64,000 nucleotides of DNA from Planctomycetota bacterium (GTDB lineage Bacteria; Planctomycetota; Planctomycetia; Pirellulales; UBA1268). The notes under the pieces were generated by a model that worked only from the letters and a program-made list of their open reading frames with translations, was not told where the DNA came from and did no database searches. The DNA lies in assembly GCA_003669605.1 (NCBI GenBank), contig QWOP01000043.1:21130-85129 (forward strand). The letters are read 5' to 3'. A program made the position numbers and the translations under genes. Below, piece after piece: positions 53,844 through 62,061 of the stretch (positions are counted from its first letter, which is position 1; every line of letters begins with the position of its first letter).

Positions 53844-54401
53844 TTAGTTATACCTGTTCATCGCCGCTTCAATCCCTGCTCCCACCCATTCCTCGGCGGC
53901 GTCCGCCCCCCTCTCGACGAGAGCGTCAACATCGGCCCGCTCCGTCTTGGTGAACTTTCCAAGCACAAAATCAGCCGACTTCCACCCCGCCGGCAGCGGC
54001 CCCACCCCCAACCGCAGTCGCGGTACGGCGTTGGTGCCGAGGCGGGCGAGGATGTCGCTGAGCCCCTTCTGTCCGCCGCCAGAACCGCTGCTCCGCAGGC
54101 GGATGGTGTCGGTGGAGAGTTGGAAGTCGTCGCAAAGGACAAGGATGTCGGTGTTCTCGATCTTGTAAAAATCCCGGGCCGCCAGAACGCACGCCCCACT
54201 GAGGTTCATCCAAGTCAACGGCCAGAGCAGGAGTGTCGGATTGCCACGGATCGTGACCTGGGCGAATTCTCCCTGGAAGCGTTGCCTACGGGCAGGAGTG
54301 CCGGCACGGCGGGCGAGGACGTCAAGGACCTCGAAGCCGATGTTGTGCCGCGTCCCTTCGTATGACCTTCCAGGATTTCCCAGTCCTGCGATGAGTTTCA
54401 C
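53844..54401 (-). CDS. pth: peptidyl-tRNA hydrolase
   Basis: Recycles peptidyl-tRNA released from stalled ribosomes. The 185-residue product has GLGNPGRSYEGTRHNIGFEVLD with N9 and catalytic H19, WMNLSG (N66), and D92 in CDDFQL, equivalents of the E. coli residues N10, H20, N68 and D93. The GGHNGL loop is GGQKGL, so the residue matching E. coli N114 is K112 and the preceding His is Gln. Whether this variation is normal in the phylum cannot be judged here. Between this gene and rplY (54402-54619) nothing is recognised. Confidence 0.94.
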   Translation of the reverse strand: MKLIAGLGNPGRSYEGTRHNIGFEVLDVLARRAGTPARRQRFQGEFAQVTIRGNPTLLLWPLTWMNLSGACVLAARDFYKIENTDILVLCDDFQLSTDTIRLRSSGSGGGQKGLSDILARLGTNAVPRLRLGVGPLPAGWKSADFVLGKFTKTERADVDALVERGADAAEEWVGAGIEAAMNRYN

Positions 54402-54619
54402 TGGCCAATGAACCGCTCTGCCTACGTCCTGTCGTGATCGGCCGCCAACTCAACTCGGCGATCCTCGCAGGCGGCCGCGGACCACCGCGACACCGTCGTC
54501 CACCTTCCAGCCAATTCCGACTGCGGGAGAAGGCAAGGTAAATCCCTCGCAACTTCGGCCAGCGATCGACGGGGGTGGATGACGGGTGCCTGCGCCAGGA
54601 CAGTTTTCGGCAGCGATCC

Positions 54620-55255
54620 TCAGTCCCCAGCGGCGGCTGCCTCCCCTTCCTCGGCGGCCTTGCGGCCGATGATCTCGGGTTCGGCCCCACCAGCGGCGGC
54701 CGTCTCGTCGGTCTTGTGTGCGGCGAGCGTGCAGGTGACCGCGGTCTCATCGCCGTCGGTGACCGCCTTGGCGCCCTTGGGCAACTCGATGTCGTGGACC
54801 TTGATCGTCCCCCCCAATCCCAGTTTCCCCACCAGAATGTGGATCTTCTCGGGGATCGTGTCTGGGGTGCACTCGATCTCAATTTCGTGGAGGACCATGT
54901 TGACGGTGCCACCATCCCGGTGCCCGGGAGCCTCCCCCTTGAGATCGAGGGGAACGCGAACCGTGATCCGTTCCGTCTTATCGACGCGGATCAGGTCGAC
55001 ATGGATCGGCTCAATGCCGAACGTATCCCACTGCAGATCCCGGACTAGGGCGCTGGTCGTCACCGCCCCCTTGAGTTCCACGATCCGGCTTCCGTGTCGG
55101 ATCACGGCCTCAAGCGCAATGCGCGTGGCAGCCAGATCGACACACTTCTCACCGTGACCGTAGAGAATGGCGGGCACGAGCCCTTGGCGACGGAGACGGC
55201 GGGACTCGCGCGTTCCGGTGGCCGTGCGGGCGACGACTTCGAGGGAATCACTCAT
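54620..55255 (-). CDS. rplY: 50S ribosomal protein L25 (Ctc form)
   Basis: 5S rRNA-binding protein of the large subunit. The 211-residue product has the L25 domain (ESRRLRRQGLVPAILYGHGE near the start) and the TL5/Ctc C-terminal beta domain (VPLDLKGEAPGHRDGGTVNM, LHEIEIECTPDTIPEKI). The last 45 residues are Ala/Glu/Gly-rich. It lies between prs and pth, the usual order in many bacteria. Confidence 0.95.
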   Translation of the reverse strand: MSDSLEVVARTATGTRESRRLRRQGLVPAILYGHGEKCVDLAATRIALEAVIRHGSRIVELKGAVTTSALVRDLQWDTFGIEPIHVDLIRVDKTERITVRVPLDLKGEAPGHRDGGTVNMVLHEIEIECTPDTIPEKIHILVGKLGLGGTIKVHDIELPKGAKAVTDGDETAVTCTLAAHKTDETAAAGGAEPEIIGRKAAEEGEAAAAGD

Positions 55256-55315
55256 AAATACTCCTTTTCGGCAAGCCTTTCATTGTGCCACGGGGCTGCG
55301 TTTCCGCAAGCCGAA

Positions 55316-55391
55316 CCCCGGAAACAGGGTGTTTCCGGGGCCTCTGGCCAGCAGACCCCGGTTGCCGGGGGGGGCGGGCAGGAAACTGCCC
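55316..55391. repeat. cluster of three strong hairpins between prs and rplY
   Basis: Three perfect stem-loops sit in the prs-rplY gap: CCCCGGAAAC/GTTTCCGGGG (55316-55340, 10 bp), CCCCGG/CCGGGG (55356-55370), and GGGCAG/CTGCCC with a GAAA loop (55376-55391) immediately after the prs stop. A weaker stem overlaps to the left (about 55293-55313). No T-run follows, so a classic terminator is not evident; this may be a structured leader or an attenuator for rplY-pth. Confidence 0.55.
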
Positions 55392-56336
55392 CTATTGAAA
55401 CATCATGCTCACCGACTCGTTGCGGTGGATCCGCTTGATGGCCTGACCGAGCAGACTCGCCACGGAAAGCACGGTAATTGAGGGAAGTTGCTTGCCGGGA
55501 GAGAGCGGGATTGAGTCGGTGATGATGATCCCTGCGAACGGCGCTGCCCGGAGTCGCTCGATCGCCGGCCCGACGAGCAGACCGTGGGTCGCAGCCGCAT
55601 AGATCGCCCGGGCGCCATGCCGCTGAACAGCCTCTGCGGCCGAGCAGATGGAGCCGGCGGTGCTGATCATGTCATCAAACATGAGGGCGATTTTGCCCTC
55701 AACCGAGGCGCCGATGATGGTATTGCTCCGGGTGGTGTCGGCGCTGAGGCGACGCTTGTCGACGATCGCCAACGGTGAACCCAATCGGGTGGCATGGCCG
55801 CTGGCCCGCTTGATGCTCCCCTCGTCGGCACTGACGACGACGATGTCTTCCTTGGGGAGGCCCATGGAGAGGACGTGGTTGGAGAGCACTGGCGCGGCGT
55901 AGAGGTGATCGACAGGGACGTCGAAGAAGCCCTGAATCTGGGGGGCGTGGAGATCCATCGCCAGCACCCGGTCGGCACCTGCCCGGGTGATGAGATTGGC
56001 GACGAGTTTGGCGGTGATCGGCACCCGCCCTGAGTCTTTGCGATCCTGTCGGGCGTAGCCGAAATAGGGGATGACTGCCGTCAAACGGAAGCAACTCGCC
56101 CGCTTGAAACTGTCGATCATCACCAGCAGTTCCATGAGGTGATCGTTGACCGGCGGTGACGTCGGCTGGACGATAAACACGTCGCGGCCGCGAACATCCT
56201 CGTCGATCTTGCAGGAGATCTCCCCGTCCGGAAACCGGCCCATGGAGATCTTTCCCATGGGGAGGTTGAGATAGCGGCAGATGTCCTGTGTGAGCGGGAC
56301 GTTAGCCGGGCCGCTGAATATCTTGAGGTCGTTCAT
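55392..56336 (-). CDS. prs: ribose-phosphate pyrophosphokinase
   Basis: Makes PRPP from ribose 5-phosphate and ATP for nucleotide, histidine and tryptophan synthesis. The 314-residue product has normal length and motifs: DGEISCKIDEDVRGRDVF, YFGYARQDRKDSGR, MDLHAPQIQGFFDVPVDHL, and the PRPP-binding MFDDMISTAGSICSAAEAV. Order on the minus strand is glmU-prs-rplY-pth. Confidence 0.96.
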   Translation of the reverse strand: MNDLKIFSGPANVPLTQDICRYLNLPMGKISMGRFPDGEISCKIDEDVRGRDVFIVQPTSPPVNDHLMELLVMIDSFKRASCFRLTAVIPYFGYARQDRKDSGRVPITAKLVANLITRAGADRVLAMDLHAPQIQGFFDVPVDHLYAAPVLSNHVLSMGLPKEDIVVVSADEGSIKRASGHATRLGSPLAIVDKRRLSADTTRSNTIIGASVEGKIALMFDDMISTAGSICSAAEAVQRHGARAIYAAATHGLLVGPAIERLRAAPFAGIIITDSIPLSPGKQLPSITVLSVASLLGQAIKRIHRNESVSMMFQ

Positions 56337-56424
56337 CGGGGGTTGCCGGGGAGTGGGGGCCGTCGGAGAAGGGGAGCATCAGCGGAGAGCGGCCGCCCCA
56401 CTGTGATGGCCCGGCGAGCCTTCT

Positions 56425-57228
56425 TCAAGACGCCGTGGCCGGCGACCGCTTCCGCAGGGCCTCGGCGACCTCGGCAAGTTGTTGCGGGGTGTTCACCGAC
56501 AGGGTCTCGCTGGCGTCGAGGCAGGCCACGGCATCGACCTCGCCCCCCTCCGCCAGAAGGATCCCTGGGCAGTCGGTGAGGTAGTACTCCCCCGACGCGT
56601 TGGTGTTGTTGAGCCGAGACAAGGCCCGGAGCAGGTCTTCGGCGGCAAACACGTAGGTGCTCATGTTCACCTCGCCAATGGCACGCTGCTGATCGGTGGC
56701 GTCCTTGTGCTCCACAATGCCGCAGAACCGACCTGCGGCATCGCGGACGATCCGGCCCAGCCCCTGCGGGTCTGCGGTGATGGCTGTGCCCAGCAGGCAG
56801 GAGGCCTTTCGGGCGGTGAAATCGGCAAGCAATCCGGTGACGCTCCGCGGCCGGAGCATCGGGGAATCGCCGCAGACCACCACCACCGGCCGGCGGCGGC
56901 CTCCTTCCCGATCGAGCCTGGCTTCGATCTGCCCGGCGGCGGCAGCCACGGCGTCTCCTGTGCCCCGCTGTTCCCGCTGCAGAGCGAAGGTCACCCCGGG
57001 CACTCCTGCCAGGGCCGCTTCAACGAGCTCCGCCCGGTGACCGACGACGACGATCACGTCGGCCACTCCGGCGGCCTGAAGTGCATCGACGACCCACCGC
57101 ACCAGCGGTTTTCCAGCCGCTTCGTGGACCACTTTGGGGAGATCGCTCCCCATTCTCGTTCCCTTGCCGGCAGCGAGGACGACAGCGAGCGGCAGAGGAG
57201 TGCCGCTCGGGGCGATGGGATTGCTCAT
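56425..57228 (-). CDS. glmU: UDP-N-acetylglucosamine pyrophosphorylase domain (GlmU without acetyltransferase half)
   Basis: Nucleotidyltransferase that makes UDP-GlcNAc for cell-envelope synthesis. The 267-residue product has LAAGKGTRMGSDLPKVVHEAAGKPLV, QREQRGTGDAV, VCGDSPMLRP, and TSGEYYLTD-like NASGEYYLTD. The left-handed beta-helix acetyltransferase domain of classic GlmU is absent, so the acetylation of glucosamine 1-phosphate must be done elsewhere. Its place before prs supports the call. Confidence 0.85.
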   Translation of the reverse strand: MSNPIAPSGTPLPLAVVLAAGKGTRMGSDLPKVVHEAAGKPLVRWVVDALQAAGVADVIVVVGHRAELVEAALAGVPGVTFALQREQRGTGDAVAAAAGQIEARLDREGGRRRPVVVVCGDSPMLRPRSVTGLLADFTARKASCLLGTAITADPQGLGRIVRDAAGRFCGIVEHKDATDQQRAIGEVNMSTYVFAAEDLLRALSRLNNTNASGEYYLTDCPGILLAEGGEVDAVACLDASETLSVNTPQQLAEVAEALRKRSPATAS

Positions 57229-57407
57229 GAGTCGATTCCGGAGAGGGTCGGGATGCTCGAAGCCTAAGCCATCCCCCGCCGCCGGCCCAGTCCGCCGCTC
57301 TCGTCAGGGCAATCGGACTCCTGTCGGGCGACTGGTAGACTGCCGCCGCGCCTGCGAGGAATGCTGGCGCCACGACGCTTGGGAACAGCGGGGAGCAAAA
57401 TTGCACC

Positions 57408-59552
57408 ATGGCAACGCCAATTCGGGTGACGATCATCGGGGCGACGGGCAACGGGACGCCGGGCCACGGCAGGGCTGCTGGCGGGGGCGCTTCCGGCGGC
57501 GGGCGTGACATCGAGGTCGCGGCTGGTCCGCTCGCCGTCCGCTCACGCACGCTCTCAGGAGGGTTATCCGAGGGGGTGCGGGATGTGGAACTGGTGGCTG
57601 GATCGAGCCGCGTCCACATCCTCCCAGACCGGGGCCTGGGGATTTGGAAGGTCAACCTCGGCGGCACCGAGTTTGGGTGGCAGTCGCCGGTCTGTGGGCC
57701 GGTGCATCCGGCCTTCGTTCCGCTCTCCGAACCGTCGGGGCTGGGATGGCTCGACGGATTCGATGAATTGGTGGCCCGCTGCGGGTTGGTGAGCAATGGG
57801 GCCCCCGACTTCACCCCCGAGGGCCGACTCCGCCACGGCCTCCACGGGCGGATCGCCAACATTCCCGCGCGGTCGCTCGAGGTCGACCTCGACGAACTCT
57901 CCGGCACTCTCACCGCCCGGGGCACCGTGGACGAGACCCGTTTTCTCTGCCACTCGCTGCGGATGAACAGTGAGCTTTCCATGACCATCGGCTCGCCGCG
58001 GGTGGCATGGACCGACACCGTCGTGAATCTCTCCGACCGGCCGACCACCATGCAGATGCTCTACCACATCAACTTCGGCCTGCCGCTCCTCGGCCGCGAC
58101 GCGGAGGTGGTGGCCGCCATCGATGAACTCGCCCCCAGGGATGCCGGTGCTGTGGCCGATGTCCCGACCTGGAACCACTACGCCGAGCCGTGCTCTGGAC
58201 GCCTCGAAGAGGTGCACTACTGCAAGCTCCACGCCGATGCCACAGGCACGGCGGCCGTGCTGCTGGTCGCGCCGGGGGGCAGGCAAGCCGCCAAGGTTTC
58301 CTGGAACGCCGCCACGCTCCCCTGGTTTGCACTCTGGAAAAACCAGGGAGGGCAGGCCGACGGGTATGTCACCGGCATTGAACCGGCGACCAATTTTCCC
58401 AATGCCCGGTCGTTCGAGGAATCGCAGGGGCGGGTGGTGACGCTTCCGCCCGGCGGCAGTGTGGCCTTTTCGGTGGCCATTGAGCATGTCTCCGCAGCAG
58501 CGATCCCCGCCGCGCGGGAAGCGATCCTGGCCGCGGCAGGGGGCAAGCCTGCGACGATCCACAACGCGCCGCGACGGGGATGGTCGGCTGGCGCGGTGCT
58601 CACGATTCTGTTTGCACTCGGGGCATGTTGGGGCGCGGGGGGCAACTCCGCCGCCGCTGCTGATCCTGCCCGCACGGCGGTGCAGACGGGTGCTCCCCGG
58701 CGGGTGATCGCGGGCGATGACTCGCGGCGGACTCTGGCGGCGATGGCAGCAGATGGGAGTGTTGAGTGGAAGCGACCCAACGGCGCCATCCACGATCTCC
58801 ACCTTCTCCCCGACGGCCATCTGCTCTTCCAGGATGGATGGACGCGGATCATCGAGATCGATGCCGACGGCCATCCGGTGTGGGAGTACGACGCCCAAGG
58901 GGGAGAGAACACCGGCCGGCCGGTGGAGGTCCACGCCTTCCAGCGGCTTCCGGATGGGGGCACGATGGTCGTGGAATCGGGGCCGGCCCGGATCCTGGAG
59001 GTGGGGCGAAACGGGAAGGTGCGGAAATCGATTCCGCTGGTGGTGAAAAACCCGGCCGTACACTCCGACACCCGCAATGCCCGCACCACGCCAGAGGGAA
59101 CCTATCTCGTGGCCCACGAGCGGGACGGGGCGGTGCGGGAGTACGACGCTACGGGGAAGGTGATCTGGGAATATGACGTGCCGTTGTTCGGCAAGGAACC
59201 GCAGCCGGGGCATGGCCCCGAGGCGTTTGGCAATCAGATCTACTCCGCGGTCCGTCTCGCCAGCGGCAACACGCTGATTGGGACCGGCAACGGCCATGGT
59301 GTGCTGGAGGTGACTCCTGAGAAGGAGATTGTCTGGCGGATCGACCAGCACGATCTGCCCGGGATCACGCTGGCCTGGGTGACGCAGGTTCGTCGCTTGG
59401 CCAACGGCAACACACAGCTGATCAATTGCCACGCCGGCCCCGACAATCCGCAGATCATTGAAGTCACGCCCGAGAAGAAAGTCGTCTGGACATTCCGGGA
59501 TTTCGAGACCTTCGGCGACTCGATGCCGGTGGCGGTGGTCCTCGATCCATGA
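57408..59552 (+). CDS. fusion of DUF4432 (aldose-epimerase-like) domain and exported beta-propeller
   Basis: A 714-residue reading frame made of two unlike parts. Residues about 50-385 resemble DUF4432, a galactose-mutarotase-like beta-sandwich (VHILPDRGLGIWKVNLGG, RHGLHGRIANIPAR, YHINFGLPLLG, TGIEPATNFPNARSFEE). Residues about 394-420 form a hydrophobic stretch (VLTILFALGACWGAGG then AAAADPA) that looks like an internal signal peptide. Residues about 430-714 repeat motifs such as DGSVEWKRPNGAIHDL, LPDGHLLFQDG and LASGNTLIGTG, typical of PQQ-like/arylsulfotransferase propellers. This may be two genes joined by loss of a stop or by a sequencing error. Confidence 0.6.
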   Translation: MATPIRVTIIGATGNGTPGHGRAAGGGASGGGRDIEVAAGPLAVRSRTLSGGLSEGVRDVELVAGSSRVHILPDRGLGIWKVNLGGTEFGWQSPVCGPVHPAFVPLSEPSGLGWLDGFDELVARCGLVSNGAPDFTPEGRLRHGLHGRIANIPARSLEVDLDELSGTLTARGTVDETRFLCHSLRMNSELSMTIGSPRVAWTDTVVNLSDRPTTMQMLYHINFGLPLLGRDAEVVAAIDELAPRDAGAVADVPTWNHYAEPCSGRLEEVHYCKLHADATGTAAVLLVAPGGRQAAKVSWNAATLPWFALWKNQGGQADGYVTGIEPATNFPNARSFEESQGRVVTLPPGGSVAFSVAIEHVSAAAIPAAREAILAAAGGKPATIHNAPRRGWSAGAVLTILFALGACWGAGGNSAAAADPARTAVQTGAPRRVIAGDDSRRTLAAMAADGSVEWKRPNGAIHDLHLLPDGHLLFQDGWTRIIEIDADGHPVWEYDAQGGENTGRPVEVHAFQRLPDGGTMVVESGPARILEVGRNGKVRKSIPLVVKNPAVHSDTRNARTTPEGTYLVAHERDGAVREYDATGKVIWEYDVPLFGKEPQPGHGPEAFGNQIYSAVRLASGNTLIGTGNGHGVLEVTPEKEIVWRIDQHDLPGITLAWVTQVRRLANGNTQLINCHAGPDNPQIIEVTPEKKVVWTFRDFETFGDSMPVAVVLDP

Positions 59553-59574
59553 CCTTGTCTTGAGGGGGCCCACC

Positions 59575-59766
59575 ATGGACGACACAAACCCGACTGTCGG
59601 CGAGGATTCTGTGGCCCCTCGGCCAGCCGTCGACGACCGACAGGATGACGCTGCTCCGGCCGCCTGCCCTGTCTGCGGCGGGCGGCTGATCGAGATCCGG
59701 GCCAAGTTCCACTGTGAACGGTGCCACCGGATCTGCGAGACCTGCTGCGAAGGAGGGCGGGGCTGA
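59575..59766 (+). CDS. small zinc-ribbon protein
   Basis: A 63-residue protein. The first 28 residues are acidic and unstructured; the rest has CPVCGG and CERCHRICETCC, seven cysteines plus a histidine, enough for one zinc ribbon and perhaps more. GAGGGGG precedes the ATG. It lies 22 bp after the fusion gene on the same strand, so it may be co-transcribed. Function unknown. Confidence 0.6.
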   Translation: MDDTNPTVGEDSVAPRPAVDDRQDDAAPAACPVCGGRLIEIRAKFHCERCHRICETCCEGGRG

Positions 59767-59837
59767 GGGAAGAAAAAAGCCCCCTGCCGAGATCTTCATC
59801 GGCAGAGGCGGCAGTCGCCGCCAGGTTACCTGCCAAT

Positions 59838-60944
59838 CTACAGGATCCCCGGTGGGTCGAGGACCAGCAAGCGTTCGATCTCGTCTGTCTTCAGCCCCAG
59901 AGACATGGGCCGAATTGCTCCCGGCAAAGCGACGACGTCGTAGATCTCGGTGACTTGGTGCTCCACTTTCACCCAGTGCGAGATCTCGCCCGAACGGAGG
60001 TCAACGACCTGGAGCCCGCACTGCGCGGTGGCATCCCGTTTGGCCAATTCGTCGTCGAGTTCCAAGCCGTTGAAAGTCTTGTCATGCCTGGGCTGTGAGA
60101 GCGTCACGACCGCGTGGTCGCCCACGAATGTCAGCCCCCGCAGATATCCAGGACAGAACGCGAGCGGTTCGAAACGACGCCTCTTGAGATTCACTTTTCC
60201 GATCTCGCCCCGCCCCGAGTTCAAGACCCACAATTCGTCTCGATACCACCGCGGGGAGTGGGGCATCGAGAGCCCTTCGCAGACGATTTCATTTGTGACA
60301 ACGTCGATCACGACACCACCGTCGCGACGTCGTGCCCGCCAGCCATCCGCGACATCGCTCTGAGAAACCGCAGTCACATAGCGGGCCCGTCCATCGCGCA
60401 GCGCCAAGCCATTGAGGTGGCAGCGGTCCTCTGGAAGCAGTCGGCTGATGAATGGCGGATGCCAGAGCGGTTGAAAGCTGTTGCGGGGGCTGATCGTCCC
60501 AAGGCAACTGAATGATGTGGCGACAAAGACGACCCGGCCGGAATCCTCGACAGCGACGTCATGGAGATCGATGTCCCCGGTGGTGTATGCGACTCTCGGA
60601 ATGAACAGCCGATCCCGCTCCTGATGCAATTCACCAGCGGCGAGGGCATTCTCGAACCGCCACAGCTGATATTTGGTGCCGAGCCAAAACCCCTCCCCAT
60701 CGCCGCACATTCCCATGGCCCGGTTGAATGTCCGCTCGAAGATCGACAGCGTCCGGTCGGGGGTCGTGCCGATCAGAAACAGTTTGCCCGTCTGATAGGT
60801 GCTGAAGGCCAGGCTCGTCCGCTGTCCTGCCAGCCACTGCGGAAACCCGCGAGAGCCGTAGATCTCCACCCACGGCTGCTCCGCTGCACCCGCTGAAGCA
60901 GGTTGATTCGCGGTCGCGTGCGGGTGTTCCGAGGATGCTGCCAT
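59838..60944 (-). CDS. TIGR03032 family protein (DUF4915-like beta-propeller)
   Basis: A 368-residue soluble protein resembling TIGR03032 proteins: RTSLAFSTYQTGKLFLIGT, ERTFNRAMGMCGDGEGFWLGT, DLHDVAVEDSGRVVFVATSFSCL, and CHLNGLALRDGRARYVTAVSQSD, in a repeat order typical of a propeller. The role of the family is not established. Start at 60944 is chosen; a GTG at 60956 is possible. It converges with the zinc-ribbon gene and diverges from the DUF5990 gene. Confidence 0.8.
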   Translation of the reverse strand: MAASSEHPHATANQPASAGAAEQPWVEIYGSRGFPQWLAGQRTSLAFSTYQTGKLFLIGTTPDRTLSIFERTFNRAMGMCGDGEGFWLGTKYQLWRFENALAAGELHQERDRLFIPRVAYTTGDIDLHDVAVEDSGRVVFVATSFSCLGTISPRNSFQPLWHPPFISRLLPEDRCHLNGLALRDGRARYVTAVSQSDVADGWRARRRDGGVVIDVVTNEIVCEGLSMPHSPRWYRDELWVLNSGRGEIGKVNLKRRRFEPLAFCPGYLRGLTFVGDHAVVTLSQPRHDKTFNGLELDDELAKRDATAQCGLQVVDLRSGEISHWVKVEHQVTEIYDVVALPGAIRPMSLGLKTDEIERLLVLDPPGIL

Positions 60945-61171
60945 GGGGTCGCTCACTGGGGGCTCAGTATCAGGAATACGTTGCGGTGAATCAAGCAGGA
61001 GGCGAAGCAGGCAACCCAGACAACCCCGCCGTGAGGCCAGCCCGCCAGGAGCGGGATAGCTGGGCATTTGCAGCCCACCAATTGCGTCGCAGTGGCAGCG
61101 GTGATGGTGACGCGGCGAGATTCTCCCTGCGTGAGCGAGGCAGCGTTTCTGCATCGTCGAGTGGTGACATA

Positions 61172-61270
61172 ATGCGTTACGTCTTTGCCCAACTCCCGTC
61201 GCAGTTTTCCGCCGAGCCGGCGATTGTGCTGGCCGTGCATGACAACGCCGTCTTGGAGGCCGCCGGCTGA
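61172..61270 (+). CDS. possible 32-residue leader ORF overlapping the DUF5990 start
   Basis: A short frame MRYVFAQLPSQFSAEPA... ends with TGA that overlaps the next ATG (TGATG). The overlap suggests coupling if it is translated, but there is no strong ribosome site and no recognised family. The frame is open further upstream, so it may be coincidental. The rest of the 325-bp gap from 60945 holds nothing recognisable. Confidence 0.25.
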   Translation: MRYVFAQLPSQFSAEPAIVLAVHDNAVLEAAG

Positions 61271-61728
61271 TGAAGAACGAGAACAAAACACCCAAGAAGG
61301 CAACTGAGGTCCGGCTGCGGATTGTTCTGGTCGATCCTCCCGCTGGTGTGGACTTCGGGGTTCAAGAGGGAAAAGGGAGCGACTCCAAGACGATCCACAA
61401 GCAGCGGTCAAAGGATGCCGACCTCACCTTCGAGTTCACGGTGACAGCCAAGGACAACCGTGACGACGGCTTGCCAAACTTCCTCGGCCCGCTGACGCAC
61501 GGGCCGACGACGGGCCGCTTTCTGTACATCACCATCGGAGCATCTGCCGGGCAGTTCGACTCGTGTTGGAATCGCCGCCTTAAGATTCCCTTGGGTGGAA
61601 TCACCTGGGAGATGATCGAGAAAGCGGCAACGAAGATGGTGCTGGAAGCCCGGTTGCCTGGGACGGGCAAGGACGGCGGGCCGAGTTGCGCGACGGTGAA
61701 GCCCACGGCAGGCTGGAAGGTGTGCTAG
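61270..61728 (+). CDS. DUF5990 family protein
   Basis: A 152-residue soluble protein with RIVLVDPPAGVDFGVQEGKG near the start and GPTTGRFLYITIGASAG in the middle, the pattern of DUF5990. Function unknown. Codon use is more A-rich at the start (Asn/Lys codons) than in neighbours to the left, consistent with accessory DNA. It is followed by two overlapping hairpins. Confidence 0.7.
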   Translation: MKNENKTPKKATEVRLRIVLVDPPAGVDFGVQEGKGSDSKTIHKQRSKDADLTFEFTVTAKDNRDDGLPNFLGPLTHGPTTGRFLYITIGASAGQFDSCWNRRLKIPLGGITWEMIEKAATKMVLEARLPGTGKDGGPSCATVKPTAGWKVC

Positions 61729-61734
61729 CAGCCC

Positions 61735-61792
61735 GTGGGAAAAGTCATCCATGACCTTTTTCCACTTGAAAAACCTCCGGTTTTTTCAAGTG
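61735..61792 (+). terminator. two overlapping AT-rich hairpins after the DUF5990 gene
   Basis: The first stem pairs GTGGGAAAAGTCAT with ATGACCTTTTTCCAC (one bulge, 61735-61765). The second pairs CACTTGAAAAACC with GGTTTTTTCAAGTG (61763-61792). They share the bases CAC at 61763-61765, so they would compete. The T-rich 3' arms fit a terminator for the plus strand. Confidence 0.5.
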
Positions 61793-62003
61793 CTCCGCTC
61801 TCGCGACTGCCTCGTGCAGTCGGACCGGCAGTTTATCCACGGCCTGCGAGCGAGGAACGTGTAGCCCGGAGGCGTGCTCGATCAACACTGCCCAATCGTT
61901 TCTTCCCGGCCCGGCCCCGAACGAGAGTCCGAGCCGCTGAAGGAAAAATACTCCCCGTGCCGGATGGATGTGCGCCCATCGCCCACCTCCTCCGCGCAAG
62001 AAA

Positions 62004-62037
62004 AAAGCCACGTTACGACGAATCGTAACGTGGCTTT
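62004..62037 (-). terminator. intrinsic terminator downstream of a tRNA/tmRNA-like 3' end
   Basis: A perfect 15-bp stem (AAAGCCACGTTACGA with TCGTAACGTGGCTTT) closes a four-base loop. On the minus strand the stem's 3' arm runs into a T-tract (GGCTTTTTTC). It sits 3 bp after the tRNA-like 3' end at 62041-62061 on the minus strand. Confidence 0.85.
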
Positions 62038-62040
62038 GAA

Positions 62041-62061
62041 GTGGAGGCGGCGGGAGTCGAA
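62041..62061 (-). other. tRNA/tmRNA 3'-end relic, candidate attachment-site scar
   Basis: On the minus strand the sequence TTCGACTCCCGCCGCCTCCA has a TTCGANT T-loop, a T-stem 3' arm, an acceptor 3' arm and discriminator base, as in the end of tmRNA or a serine-type tRNA. The matching 5' T-stem arm is absent (the bases before are AGTTCCAC on the plus strand), and no 5' half of a tmRNA is seen to the right. It is directly followed by a terminator. Such partial 3' ends mark integrated-element borders. The plus-strand frame 62041-62250 through it (ending with LRRLTPEQAQVLVTLAQAM) may include a small element remnant. Nothing else is supported in 61793-62346. Confidence 0.5.
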
